Positions 38,101 through 49,408 of a stretch of DNA of 64,000 nt are shown here, one piece after another. Source of the stretch: Planococcus citri (lineage: Eukaryota > Arthropoda > Insecta > Hemiptera > Pseudococcidae); the NCBI RefSeq assembly GCF_950023065.1, contig NC_088678.1, forward strand, positions 34,214,580 through 34,278,579, in the 5' to 3' direction. The translations under genes and the position numbers were made by a program. The notes under the pieces were generated by a model. That model was not told the origin of the DNA. It saw only the letters and a program-made list of their open reading frames with translations, and searched no databases. Each line of letters starts with the position of its first letter. Position 1 is the first letter of the stretch.

Positions 38101-38500
38101 TTAACTCTGTGTCTGTATACATTTTTCGTCCTCTTAAATCACGTTCGGTGGTTTTGATGGGCTTTGAAGCCTTTGCCAGAGTTTTGGATGTTCCAGTTTC
38201 GAAAAATTACTACAAAAAGGACACACATTGGATTTTTTCAGAAATAGGAAATCTCAAAAATTCATAAAGAATTTTACAAAAAATTGTCCAATTGATTCTG
38301 GGGATCAAAACTACGTAAGCATTAACCAAATTTCAGTTTTTCAATTCAGTTTCATCAAATTTCGATAAGCCTAATGTTGGGAATTTTTGTGAGAAATGGG
38401 CCAAATTTGAATTTTCAAAAATTCGTTGAATTCAAAAAATGAACCGAAAAACCTAAAATTTTGTGCATGGACTAAGTAAGTATATGAGGCTGTATTTTAG
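38101..38500. repeat. Family F fragment
   Basis: Segments such as 'gttttggatgttccag' and 'gaattttcaaaaattcg' followed by 'caaaaaatgaacc' are collinear with the 3' half of family F. No ends are visible. Confidence 0.35.
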
Positions 38501-39637
38501 TGTACCTACCACAGCCATATTTTTTTCGAGGTCCAAATGCTTTTATAACTTTTCTTGTTAGGATCAGTTTGAAATTTTTCATTTGAAAAATTCAACGATT
38601 CGTTCCAATGTTTTATTTGGCTTAGGTATCCTCAAATCATTAAAATGCTCAGAAATTTATTTGGACATGAGTAAATAAAACTTCATTTGAAATGGCAAAA
38701 AGCGAAAAAAAAAGAATGAATATTTTTAGAGTCTATTTAGCGCTTAGAATTTTACATTTCAATGAATTATTATAAGAAATATTTTCAGTTATAGGAAATA
38801 TAGTTTTTGAAAGAGTATGATCTTCAGAATTTTTGAAGCAATGATGAGTATTGTAGTGAATGTTCTTTTGGAATTATTGATAGGGAAGTATCCCAATCGG
38901 CAGAATTCATCACCAGCCAAAATTTTCGATATTGAAATGCTTTTATTGATTTTTGGTGAATTTTTGAAAATCATTGATCGAAAATGTGAAAAAATCGAAA
39001 TGTCATCAAATTGACCTAGAAAACTGAATTTGGTAGGACCCTTTTTTCCGACCTCCCAAGTCAACTGGAAATGCTTTCGAATCGTTTTGAGCAGTTCTGG
39101 AGCCTCCAGCGAATTTTTGATTCCACAAAATATTAACAAATGCGAAGTTTGAAAGCTGAAATTTACATTAATTATCCTAATTTCAACACTGTAAGTATAA
39201 GTTGGTCAAAGGTGATTTCAACAGGCTTGTTAACCAGTTTTTAACCATTAACTGTAACCTCAAATTAACCGGGGGAAAAATTAACCTTGACCAAAATACT
39301 TTTTTTTTTTAAATATCACTATTCATAACCGTAATCGCAACCGTTTTCTGAGATCAAAATGAACCGGAACCGTAACCATAACTGAAATTTTTTTAGAAAA
39401 AAACCTCTTGGAAATAAAAAAAAATTGAAAAGTGCTGTTTTTTCATTTATTTTTATACCTATGTGATTTTTTCAATACAATTTGTAGTGATTTGAAATTT
39501 TAATCAAAAAAATGATCAAAAGATGAAATGGAAAAAACATGAATAGAAAGTTCTAAAAATTCGAAACTATAGTTGCATCATACTCATTATGTATCTAGTC
39601 ATTAAACTATTAAGGCCCCATCTTAAATGATATTTTA

Positions 39638-40569
39638 GAGGAGAAGGTACAATTATGGACCCAGGTACAAATATGGACCCCCCTCTGTTTAGAGAATACT
39701 ACTAGCGCTGCGGTCACGGTCTGCACTAAAAATTGTTTTAGTAGTGTAGTACTGACGATCTAGTTACATATTTTGGATCGATGCAAAATTCTGTGTCTGC
39801 AATCAGCGTTTGATTTTTTTTTCGTGATTTTTTGTTGCCATTGGAAAATTTTACTCTGTTTTCTTTTAATAATTGATGTACTTCCAATAACGTTCAAAAA
39901 AAAATTATTAGCGAAATAAGTAGCTCTCAGTGTATACTTTCAGAATATGCTTTCATACTTGTCATTACTTTACTCGATTTTCGTATTTTTTTTCATTTTT
40001 CATAAACTGACAAGTTTTTTTACGTTGGTATAAATATGGACCCCTAAATTTTTTCATATAATTTTTCCTAGAATGCTGAGAAAAAAGCAATCAACAAATA
40101 AGAGAAGTCCTAAAAGACGGAAATGGGACGAAGAAAGTATAGTACGGGCCGTTTTAGAAGTAAAAATAGTAAAATCCAGAAAGTTCGGTTTTTTCTTATG
40201 AAAATCGATTTTTATTAATTTCGATTTTTTTCATGTATTTAATGTTTATTGTCATGCATTCGATGTTTTTTTTCATATACTCAAGTTAAAAAACGTCTTT
40301 AAATATATTTTCGCATCATTTTCTGCCAATTTTAGACATTTTTTTAGGGGGTCCATATTTGTACCCGAGTCCATATTTGTACCAATTTATGTCACTTTTG
40401 TAAAATTCAAATTTCTCCGTGAGTTTTCAACCAAAAAAAAAAATTTTTTTACACAATATACTAGAGTCTTTGGCTTTTCGAATGGTATATTCGAAAAACA
40501 AATTTGATAATTTTTTCTACCCTTTAAAGCCAAAAGGCTAGAGGGGGTCCATATTTGTACCTTCTCCTC
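39638..40569. mobile_element. pogo-like DNA transposon remnant nested in the hAT, 932 bp
   Basis: Terminal inverted repeats of about 25 bases (GAGGAGAAGGTACAA then a TATGGACCC core, one mismatch) are flanked by TA (39,636-39,637 and 40,570-40,571). The core GGTACAAATATGGACC recurs inside at about 39,663, 40,027 and, in reverse, 40,350 and 40,371. It contains a 42-codon remnant of a helix-turn-helix of the psq type at 40,073-40,201. The rest of the transposase is missing, so it is a deletion derivative. Confidence 0.83.
40073..40201 (+). pseudogene. Remnant of a pogo-type transposase N-terminus (psq helix-turn-helix)
   Basis: The frame starts MLRKKQ, has a basic stretch and then KRRKWDEESIVRAVLEVK. 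The W-x-E-E-x-(hydrophobic)-x-x-A-(hydrophobic)-x-x-V pattern is that of the first helix of psq/CENP-B-type DNA-binding domains at the start of pogo transposases. After 42 residues the frame ends in TGA; the second and third helices and the DDE domain are absent. Known from the family: this domain binds the terminal repeats. Inference: this is what is left after internal deletion. Confidence 0.55.
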
Positions 40570-41350
40570 TAATAATAAGAGATAATAAAGAATTGTTTCT
40601 TGAAAAAAATTGTTAAATTTTGAATATGAATGTTACGAGTACCTGCAGTTTTTCAATTTTTGTACTTCAAAATTTCAAATTCAAAGAAAAGTTTTAGAAA
40701 TTTTCAACTGTTATTAACCAAAATTTTAACCTCAACTGGAAAAATTACCATCAAAAACTATAACCTTAACCTTATAACCATTAACCTAAAAATATGATCA
40801 CCAATAACAGTAACCTGAACCTTAACTGTAACTTTAAAAAATGAATGACCTTAACTGTAACCTTTAACCTAAATTTTGAATTTCTTGTTGAATTTTTGGT
40901 CAACAAGCCTGGATTTCAGGGGTATCTGGAGTCTCCACCCATATTTTGGAAATTTCAAATTTTCAGAAGAAGCTGTAGAAACTGTCCAAATCAGCTTCAG
41001 TATTTGTACATGCGAACGTGTGCCAAAGCTTTTCGCTGATCTCTTTGATTGACTACATACTATTTTTTCATGATCAAATGGTAATTTCAGCTTCCAAAAA
41101 TATTTTTCTAAAAGGTCCAGAACGGTTGAAAATGCTTCGATACCGTTTCCAACTGATTTGAGAGGTCAAAAGTAGGATACATGCCAAATTTTGACATTTT
41201 AGGTCAATTTGGTGAAATGTTGATTTTTTGCATTATTGACCTTTTGAGTTTCAAAAATTTACCAAAACTCGAAATTTTGGCAGGCGGTGTATTTTTGTCT
41301 GCGTACCTTATTCTTTCTATTTAGATTTAGCCTTGCTTTGTCCAATTTTA

Positions 41351-42758
41351 ATCATCTATCTGTTGGTTGAGATACCTCTCTTGTTAATCTTATTTTTATC
41401 AAAATCAAAAAAGATTCTGAAAGTAAAACTGAAATTCAAAGCTGTTCAGTCGAGAAATTGAGAGTTACCTATACAAAAGTCTAAATTTTCCAAAGAGGTC
41501 CAAAAATTTCGTGAATTAAATATTAATTAAGAAATCCAAATGACCAATTTCTGACACTTCGAGTTAGGTACATCAAAGCAAACTTTTAGACATCAAATCT
41601 GACTCTTGAGAACTTGAAAAAAAATCAGAAAATTGTTAATTGAAACCTTTAAAAAAAAATTAATTATAATAAATGTTTTTATTATATTATTTTATTATTA
41701 CTTTTTGGAATTTATGGAATAATTGTTTGGAAAATTATGAGTCCATTAAGCAAAAGTCGGTTTTAAAGATGAGGAAAATCCCAATTGCGTACTGCTATCA
41801 GCTTAAAAATTTATACCATCCAAACATGATCCAAAGGATTACGAAAATCGAGCAAAATGTTCGTTTAATGAATACAGAAAAAAAGAGTGCCAGAGTCGTC
41901 ATCGTCGTCATCTCCTCGATATTGTACAACGATTTTAACAATATTAGCGTGAAATCCAGATTGCGATAGAACGTACTAATTTTTAAGCTTCTTTTTAACC
42001 TTCTCCGTATTACTTTTTGTACGAGTATTTTAAAAATAACTGACAGTTGTTTCATTTCTCAAAATGAACCATACTTATGTATACCTATACTCTACTATAT
42101 AGTAATAGTGTACGTGTATATCGCACACCTAGCCTAGAATGATTTTAATCTCAGCCCGAGGCAGCGAGGTAAAGGCAGAGGCTACTGAAACGTAATGTGA
42201 GTAGGAAGCATCTGTGAATAATGGTTTCAAAACCCGTTGCCTTCTTTGTGTTCGAATAGCGAATACTCATGCCATGCTATACGTAATATGACGTTAACGT
42301 TGAAAATTCAGAGTATTGACTCCGACTCGCGCCGTATAAAAACGGTCTAGGCGTAATTTCCACGCTCTGCTATGATGACATTTTTTGTTGTTGAACAATG
42401 CTTCACTCTTCCCACCTCACCTCTCTGTAGAGTAAACGGAGGTTTTAAAAATGGTAATTTTCAACTGACCCGTCTGCGTAGGCAGCATGTCGACGGTGCG
42501 TATTTTTCATTTGAGCGAGATGACGAAGATAATGCGAAAGATGGCTGCGTTGGCGAATGATGCCTGTTTATATTATTTTTCAGTAGAGTATAAGATGGCA
42601 ATGACTGATGATCGATTTCCTACCAAAATTTAGTTTGGTATTCATCTGGGTAGAGGTTTTCCTCAAGATGTTTAATGTTTAGGTGCGTTGTTATTGGATT
42701 TGGTATTTTATAGATTTTTTTTTCGTAAACTTGAATGTGTGTGTGTTTTTTTTACCAG
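41351..42758. other. Spacer with a possible TATA box, no firm gene
   Basis: A TATAAAAA at 42,335-42,342 within 'gccgtataaaaacggtc' lies about 37 bases upstream of an ATG opening a 62-codon frame (42,372-42,560) with an acidic end (FERDDEDNAKDG). The protein is not recognised and no splice signals confirm it. The ORFs at 41,673-42,055 are low-complexity. Confidence 0.3.
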
Positions 42759-42847
42759 GTTGAATTCACAGAGTTCGAAGTTGATAAACCAGTTTCAAAC
42801 CAACATAACACTCCGTCAACTCAGCCTCCAATGATCTCACGAATCAG
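42759..42847 (+). CDS. Candidate internal coding exon, 89 bp
   Basis: A good 3' splice site (gtgtgtgttttttttaccag) is followed by an open frame of 29 codons plus two bases, then a 5' splice site GTAACG at 42,848. It reads VEFTEFEVDKPVSNQHNTPS and continues in Gln/Pro/Met/Ser-type composition. The other two frames contain stops. The sequence is less AT-rich than its surroundings and not repetitive. I do not recognise the protein; the composition suggests a disordered linker. It begins in phase 0 with Val, like the candidate exon at 13,550. A chance 89-base open frame between splice-like signals is possible. Confidence 0.35.
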
Positions 42848-45169
42848 GTAACGTATGTAGGTAGCTCGGTTTCTTATTGGTGGTGGGATATTCCCTCCTT
42901 TTCTTCTCTATTTATACCTCGAATTACAATAAATCTTCATGCAATAAAAAAAATCCGTAAAACTCGCATCTATTTCAATTTAAAACTAGGTACGAAGTGA
43001 AAAATTTTCCTTAGGTACTGAAACATATTTTTTCCTTTGGTACTAAATCTCACAAGATTCTACAAATTTAATTTATTCTAAGTGAGAAAAAATATCTCCG
43101 GTGTAGAATTATTTGATCATTAGTAGATAAATATTTACAGTGGTGCGGAAACGTCGCTGCGGTATACCTATAGCGCAGAAATGCAAGTGTTGCAACGCTG
43201 ATTGGGCATATGCGCGTAAAAAGTGGTCATAAACGATTAATTTTGTAACCGACGTCGCTAACAAGACTCATTTGGAGCATTTGTCGCCAACAGACGTGAC
43301 ATCTCTGCGTACCGCAATATTTATATTTAATCAAAGCGTCGTTTAATCCTCTTTGCCCACATTATCAATGAACAGCATCGGATTATGGGTCGTTTATGAG
43401 ATAACCCGACTATTAATTGAAATGTGAGTCAGCTTTGAAGAAATTTCCACAACTCTTTTTATATAGCTGTACGTTTATCGAAGGCCTGCTTTGCATTCGT
43501 TTTGGGTGTTTTTTTTCTTCCTCGTTTGTCGAATTTGAATCGGAAATTCGAACCTGCCTATTAAAAAATATTGGTATACTTTTAATTGAAAATTTTACCC
43601 AGTAGGTATTTTATTAATTTCATTCGTCTTTGTATAAGAGTGAAACTACGAATCATATAGAACGAATAATTAATTCTTTTATGTATTTAAACATAAAACA
43701 ACGTCCTTGTGAAATTAGTATTTCTATTTTGAAAACTTCTTCTCCTCCGAGTTGATAACTTTCTCATGCTCATACTTTACGATACTTGGTATTATTAATT
43801 TTCCAAAAATATCTAACTGAATTTATTATTACAACGAAAAACTTGAAACGTAGTTTTGTTTTATTATTTTATCTCTGTGTTCGGAAGTCAATATATGTTT
43901 ATTATTTTGAAAATTTCGCTTTCATATAAAAAATTCCCTCTTTTTGTTAATTTTCTCGAATTTCTTTCGCAAACAATAATAAGTACGCAATACAAGCAAC
44001 GTGTTTTCATGCAAAAAATTCCTATTACCTATCATTTTTTCGATACGCCCAACCCACGACCAACGAATATTCTCAGATCTTAGTTTTTAATAATAAATGT
44101 TAAATTTTCAATGAAAAATTTTCCACAGAGTAATTTTCATTCTGGAGAATTGATTTTTAGTCATCGCTGTATTCGGTACCTATAACTTTTTTTTTTTGAA
44201 ACGAAAGTGGTAGTATCATTCTGTTTTATGGATAGCTGCCTATCGTACAAATTTTCTAAAATTCCGGCCAAAAAGCCGAGCATTATTTTCATTTAATTTC
44301 CGCGGACGAGGATACATTTTAACCTCGTATCAGTGACCTGCTACGGGATTTCGGTTTAAATGGAATTAGCACGCGACGAACTCCCCTTAGAAAAGGTGTG
44401 ATAATGGCAAACCTCTATAAAACCGGAGATAAGTGTTTTATTAATGCGAAAACATATTTTGTCTATTTTTAAGCCTGAATTTCGTACTACTTTAACGGTC
44501 GTTCGAGTTTATATACCTCGACGATCCTCGTATGATTGATTTTATTCATTTATATAGTCTGAAGTGAAGGGATTTTGCGTAGAGATTTCAAAATGTCCTT
44601 TTTTGATTTGAGAAATTTATTAGGTAGAGATACTTACATATTTTTATTTTGAATAAGAAACTCAAAAATAATAGATGAAGAAATAAATTTCTCATTTCTG
44701 TGTCAGAATTTTTCTTAATAACCCCTATTCTGAAAGAAAAAACCTTTCTCATGCAATTGAACCCCCTACATGAGTTTTCCAACGCTGGAAAAAATCGAAC
44801 AGAATAGGAAATTGAAGCTTAATGTGGAAATAATTTTTTTTTTAAACCCTTTTTTAAAGAACTCCATTTTCTAAAAAAATCCTCTCTATGATATACTTTT
44901 TTAATAGATCACAAATTGTAAAAAAAAATCAAAAAAATTAAATAAAAGAAAATTTTTTAGTTGAAAAACATTTCAATTTCAATGTGAGGATTTTTAGAAA
45001 GACCCCCGTTTCATGGAAAAAACTTTTTTTTACTCATTTTCCAATTCCAGAAAATGTGAAAAAATCATATCTTTAAAGAAGGTACCTAACCTACCTTTTC
45101 AGCAGGATCGTCTGGTGTGTCTACATCTACACGTTCACTTAACTCAAAGACAATCGCGATTTTTGAACT
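42848..45169. other. Non-coding AT-rich stretch
   Basis: No further exon follows convincingly. Short ORFs (43,417-43,605, 43,856-44,083, 44,588-44,782) are hydrophobic or Lys-rich and not recognised. Confidence 0.4.
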
Positions 45170-45450
45170 TTTCAATGGCACTAGAAATTTAAAAATTCAC
45201 TGGAGGCTCCAGAAGGGGCAAATATTAGTACCTAAGTATTCACGTTGGGTTACTTTGCTCTGACAAATTTATGTTTCATAAAAAAGTTTGGAAATCGCCG
45301 TTTTTTGAATTTTCAAAAATTCGCCAAAAATCCAAAAATGAATTTTGGTAGGTATACTTGAAATTTTGGTTACAAGAGTTTTAGGATCGGTATAATCTTT
45401 CGATCTGGCTTTTGGCTTCGTTCTAATCCGATAGCGTCATTTTAAAGGGT
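45170..45450. repeat. Family F fragment, like the copy at 8.7-9.6 kb
   Basis: 'cactggaggctccagaa', 'gaattttcaaaaattcgcc' and 'cgttctaatccgatagcg' match, in order and orientation, segments at about 9355-9620. No ends are visible. Confidence 0.5.
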
Positions 45451-46149
45451 AAAATGTAAAAATTCATTTTCTTAAAAAATTTTCCTCATTTCTTAGAGGG
45501 TCCAAGTTCTACTTTTCCATTATGTGAGGGAAGGAGGTGATATAAACCATTGAATAATGCCTTTCTAATAAAAATGGTCCAAATCCAAGGATTCCATTTA
45601 TTTTGAAAACTTGAAAATTTTATTCTTTTGGATTGTTTGACATGGTCTTATCTTAATTTATGTAGATATGGTAGGTTGTTTTTCAATGTTTTAAATCGAC
45701 CTTGACCAGATGGAAGAAAAAATGCAAATTTTCAAGTCAGTGTGTAATTTTTTTCTATGAAGATAGCTCATGCAAAGCTTGAAAATGTCAAAATTTATTA
45801 CAACCCAATTCTTACTGTCCTAGTTCCACTTAGTAATCATCTATGAACCAAATCTAAGGATTAGAACATAAAAATTTGGAAATGTTTTTTCGTTGATTTT
45901 TTGATAATTTGGGGGGGGGGGGAGGTTCCAAGAGGCTTGATTCTTCTAAAATTTTTAGAGAATTTTTTCCCCATAAAAACTAGCAACTTTTTATAAATGT
46001 AGCATGTGAGAGCAAAAAAATCATATTCTTTTCATAATCATAAGTACCTATATCGTAGGTATATATAGGTTAGTAGAGAGTTCTTCCAGTTAACAAAATG
46101 TTGATTGGTGGGGAGGGATCTAAAATTCGTACATGAGTTGATTTTATAC
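45451..46149. other. AT-rich spacer with a poly-G run
   Basis: A G12 run lies at 45,911-45,922. No gene or element boundary is visible until the target duplication of the hAT MITE at 46,142-46,149. Confidence 0.45.
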
Positions 46150-46563
46150 CAGAGTCCTGCACAGTGTAATTAAAAGTTATCTGCGTTAGTCTCGCGTCGA
46201 GCGCGGATAGCTATGGTTAGTAGTCATCCTAATGGCAGGTTATACTAGCCGGTGTGATAATATTTGTAACTCAGATAATGTAGCCATTGACTAACTTGTA
46301 GTTAAAATAACTACACTACCTGCGTTCTTATTGGAAATATAACGTTTGCTTCTTTCTTATCTGTTTGATGAGTCACCAAAATGTATTGATGAGACACCTA
46401 CAGAACTGAAGCTAACTTACCACTGCATCAGCAGGTAGTTGTAGTTATTTATTCGTCGGTTGCGCTCACTGACAAAACTTACTACAGTTAGTAGTGTGTA
46501 GTTAAATTAGCTGATAGCTCCGGCAGTTATCCGGCTATTTCAACTACACCGTGCAGGAGTCTG
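46150..46563. mobile_element. hAT MITE, 414 bp
   Basis: An exact 8-bp target duplication TTTTATAC (46,142-46,149 and 46,564-46,571) flanks inverted ends: CAGAGTCCTGCACAGTGTAA on the left and CAGACTCCTGCACGGTGTAG on the right read in reverse. The CAG start and 8-bp duplication identify hAT. It is GC-richer than the surroundings and includes an internal palindrome 'gtagttaaaataactac'. No coding capacity. Confidence 0.9.
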
Positions 46564-46649
46564 TTTTATACCCATGTGGGGACCAAACTTGGGATTTGAA
46601 ACAGGAAAGTTTTCAATTTTAAAATTTGTGTCGGATACTTCAACTTTTT

Positions 46650-46666
46650 CACACGTTGGGCGCCAA
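46650..46666 (-). promoter_or_regulatory. Primer-binding site of an LTR retroelement
   Basis: Directly next to the LTR end on the minus strand is TTGGCGCCCAACGTG. TGGCGCCCAACG is a well-known tRNA-primed start site for minus-strand DNA synthesis in LTR retroelements. It fixes the orientation and shows this LTR is a 5' LTR. Confidence 0.7.
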
Positions 46667-47133
46667 TGTAGTGGTAAATGCTGACTCTGACTTACTCTTC
46701 CACAAATGGGTTGGAGTAAACTCGCATCCACCCTTCCCAGTATGAACCTAGTCAGGGATTTACCACTTACTCTATCAACAGTAAACAAGACAACACAATA
46801 TTCCTTTCACAGGTTTATTGCATAATACTAACTTACAATCAATAGCATCTGCCCATGCCATGCACAGGACTACAACTTGGTACAAGAACTACTTAACTTA
46901 TAGCTTCTGTTCCCTAATGCGACCATCAGAAAACTGCAAAGCTGACATAACTGTCTGTGTCCATGTCAATCGTTGCCAGCTCTGGACAAACTAATTCGTC
47001 CAGAGCGCTCTGCAACACAGTGCTACCTCCGACCAAGGGCATAAAGTTCCCTGCTATGCCGAGTAGTTGTGGTCCTCGAATACCCTCTACAAGGGGGATA
47101 GGCTCACTGGTACCACCTTATTTTTCACAGACA
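46667..47133 (-). mobile_element. 5' LTR of a truncated retrotransposon, 467 bp
   Basis: Read on the minus strand it starts TGTCTGTG and ends ACTACA (TG...CA), immediately followed by the primer-binding site. AATAAA lies at 46,814-46,819 (minus strand), followed by a GT-rich stretch as expected of an LTR polyadenylation site. The sequence is GC-richer than its surroundings. Only a short leader (to about 46,572) follows before unrelated sequence; no gag or pol frame is present and no second LTR was found. Whether it is Ty3/Gypsy- or BEL-type cannot be decided without the coding part. The far boundary of the LTR (47,133) rests on the TG/CA rule. Confidence 0.68.
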
Positions 47134-49408
47134 GGACTGAAAATTTTTTAACCAAAATTTTCTTATCTGAGGAAATAACTTTTGGGGATGGAAGCAAGAA
47201 AAATCATAAAACATTTTCCATCGAGTACAAATAAGCTACACTCCAATTTTCTGTAAACTAAAAAGTTTTTGGCAAAAATATTTTCATGAAATCTCTCTCG
47301 GGTATTTTTAAGTATCCTGGAATTCGTTTTTCTGTAGTCAAGTTACTCACCCATCTCGTAGGTAAGCTCAGCATCTATTCTCAAAATTTTAAACCAATAT
47401 TATGAACAATATCAGGTAATTTGATCTCATATACAGTCAATTTCATTTTCCCCCATTCACGTATAGTCCTATATTGGTTCATATTTCAATACGATAATCG
47501 CGATTTCAGAATCACCCTGTATTTATAAAAGTGCCTACTCTTTCCTACGGCTATTTTATTTCCGACCAAATCAGCACCTATTCCTTCCTCTATTCTACGT
47601 TATGGAAACATTTCTAACGCATTTTCCATCGTGAAGGGAAAGGTACTGTAAAGCAGGGCGAGTGGAAATCAAAAATGAAAAAGTAACAAACCCGAAGGAG
47701 CATTAAAAAGAGGCGATGAAACATTTCATCGAACGTAAACTACGTATGGAGTTTATTTGGGTTTCGAACATTCTCACTGTGAAAAATCTAATATTTACTA
47801 TTTACAAGATAGATTTAACGCAGTTACAAAGCCTTTTATGCAAATCGATTGCCTGAAAAAAAAAGTGTAAAAACATATTTCTAAAAAGAAATGAAAAAAG
47901 AGTGCGAGAAGGAGAGAGAAAAAAAAGTATAAATAGGTGAAAAACGAAAGTACCCTGTTTCGAGTGTGTACCGTGCTATATACTCGACTCGTACATTCGA
48001 TGATATAAAACGCTCGCTGTCTCCACTTCAACGGAGTTAAATTTCCAGCGTGGCTGTTTTCTCTCTTCTCCTCCCCCTCTGTCTCTTTCAAGCTGTTTTC
48101 TCGTACTGCTAGAGCAGCAGTAGGTAGTTAATATGTGGATGGAAAAGCTCACTCGTATGTTATGTAAAAACTCTAAATCACATTAAAATTCAAACGTTTT
48201 CGGGTAGATATAGCTAATTTTTTGGCGTTTATTTTTCTATGCTAAGGGGTCTCGTAAAGAATTTTTTTTTCGCGAGCAACGTATAACTAGGTAGGTACTA
48301 CGTATTTACATACGAAATCTGATACAGTTACCTATTGACACGAGTAGGTACAGTATATTGCAGACTATATATAAAGCAACTATCAAAACATATAAATACG
48401 AATTGAACGAAGGAAAGAAAAAATCGATAGAATATCAAATAAACTAATCGAATAAAATAAATATATATTTCCTAACTGCGTGGAAAGATTTTTCGCTAAC
48501 CAATCGAACGACGCGTAAATAAACCTGTACACGGTATTAAATAATTACAAAATGCCATCAAAGCGTAAACTTTTCAACATTAAAGGCATAAAAAAACCAC
48601 TGATAATTTTGCAAAATACGATTTCTCAAAAGGAAATTAGCTCCTAAGCACTGGAATTTTGTTTCTTTAACGAGAAAAGTTTTAGAAAAATAAAATTTTT
48701 TTCCACTCTACATCGGATGCTGCGCTTTTAACGATATTACATTAATGTGCTGGGTAGATAAAAACCAATGATAAGATATTCTCGTTCAGTACGACTACGA
48801 GAAAATGTGTCATTTTAAAGTAAATGATATTTCGAGAATTAATCGAATTTCTTTTTTCGGCATAAAATCGATGTAGGGGAACGAGTTGATGTTCGCTCAT
48901 CATATCATAAATTCTCGTGCATACCGGTCCATTGTACGAGCACCTACTATAGGTATACGAGTTGGTTGTTGTCCTTGTTACGAGCTTACTAAATCGTAAA
49001 TTAATGAAACGATAATGTATTCCAACGTCGCTTCGTAAACTTTCTCTTATTCTCAAATGTCTACCCCTATATACCCGTCGAATAATTTTTTTCAAATTAA
49101 AATCCAAAGTGGAATTTTTTATCGACAGGTTTCCGCGATAAATTACCAATTTCTTAGGCTTCGACATGATTTGTGGTCGAGTTTCGTTTGAATTGTGGGT
49201 TTGTAAAGTAGACCACGTCTATCGTCGTGAAAATTTTACAATTTAGGTTTCCTATCTTATGCTTGAGCTTTTATACCAATCTGAAACAGCCTTGGAAAAG
49301 AAATTTTACAATTTGTTACCATGCTGTCTCTGTCTACAGGCTGTATTGAAACCTTGTAGAAAATTCATGGAAAAAATTTCATTTACACCAAGACGTCGAA
49401 TCCGTTCG
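47134..49408. other. Unique-looking stretch, no gene seen
   Basis: An isolated repeat terminus (ATCACCCTG then TA, ending at 47,519) matches the end type of family F. The part from 47,560 to 49,200 is non-repetitive. The 141-codon minus-strand ORF at 48,742-49,167 is basic and Tyr/Ser-rich with no recognised domain or splice support. Confidence 0.4.

Larger units (their letters stand above)
39222..40911. mobile_element. hAT element, non-autonomous, host of a nested insertion
   Basis: The ends are CAGGCTTGTTAACC and, reversed, CAGGCTTGTTGACC. They are flanked by an 8-bp target duplication GATTTCAA/GATTTCAG (39,214-39,221 and 40,912-40,919) with one mismatch. An 8-bp duplication and CAG start are hAT hallmarks. 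Both subterminal regions are crowded with TTAACC/TAACCG-like motifs in the same orientation on the plus strand. Without the inserted element at 39,638-40,569 it is about 760 bp, too short for a transposase, and no hAT domain is seen. Confidence 0.83.
38800..41350. repeat. Family F copy split by nested transposons
   Basis: The left part (38,800-39,213) and right part (40,920-41,350) align with consecutive segments of the copy at 35,179-36,623. Examples are 'gacctagaaa' plus 'ttctggagcctccag' on the left and 'atattttggaaatttca' plus 'tgtccaaatcagc' on the right. The gap between them is exactly the hAT element at 39,222-40,911. Confidence 0.6.

Noticed and set aside
48742..49167. 141-codon minus-strand ORF, the longest in the window
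   Set aside because: No recognised domain, no splice signals and no conserved motif; length is compatible with chance in 64 kb.
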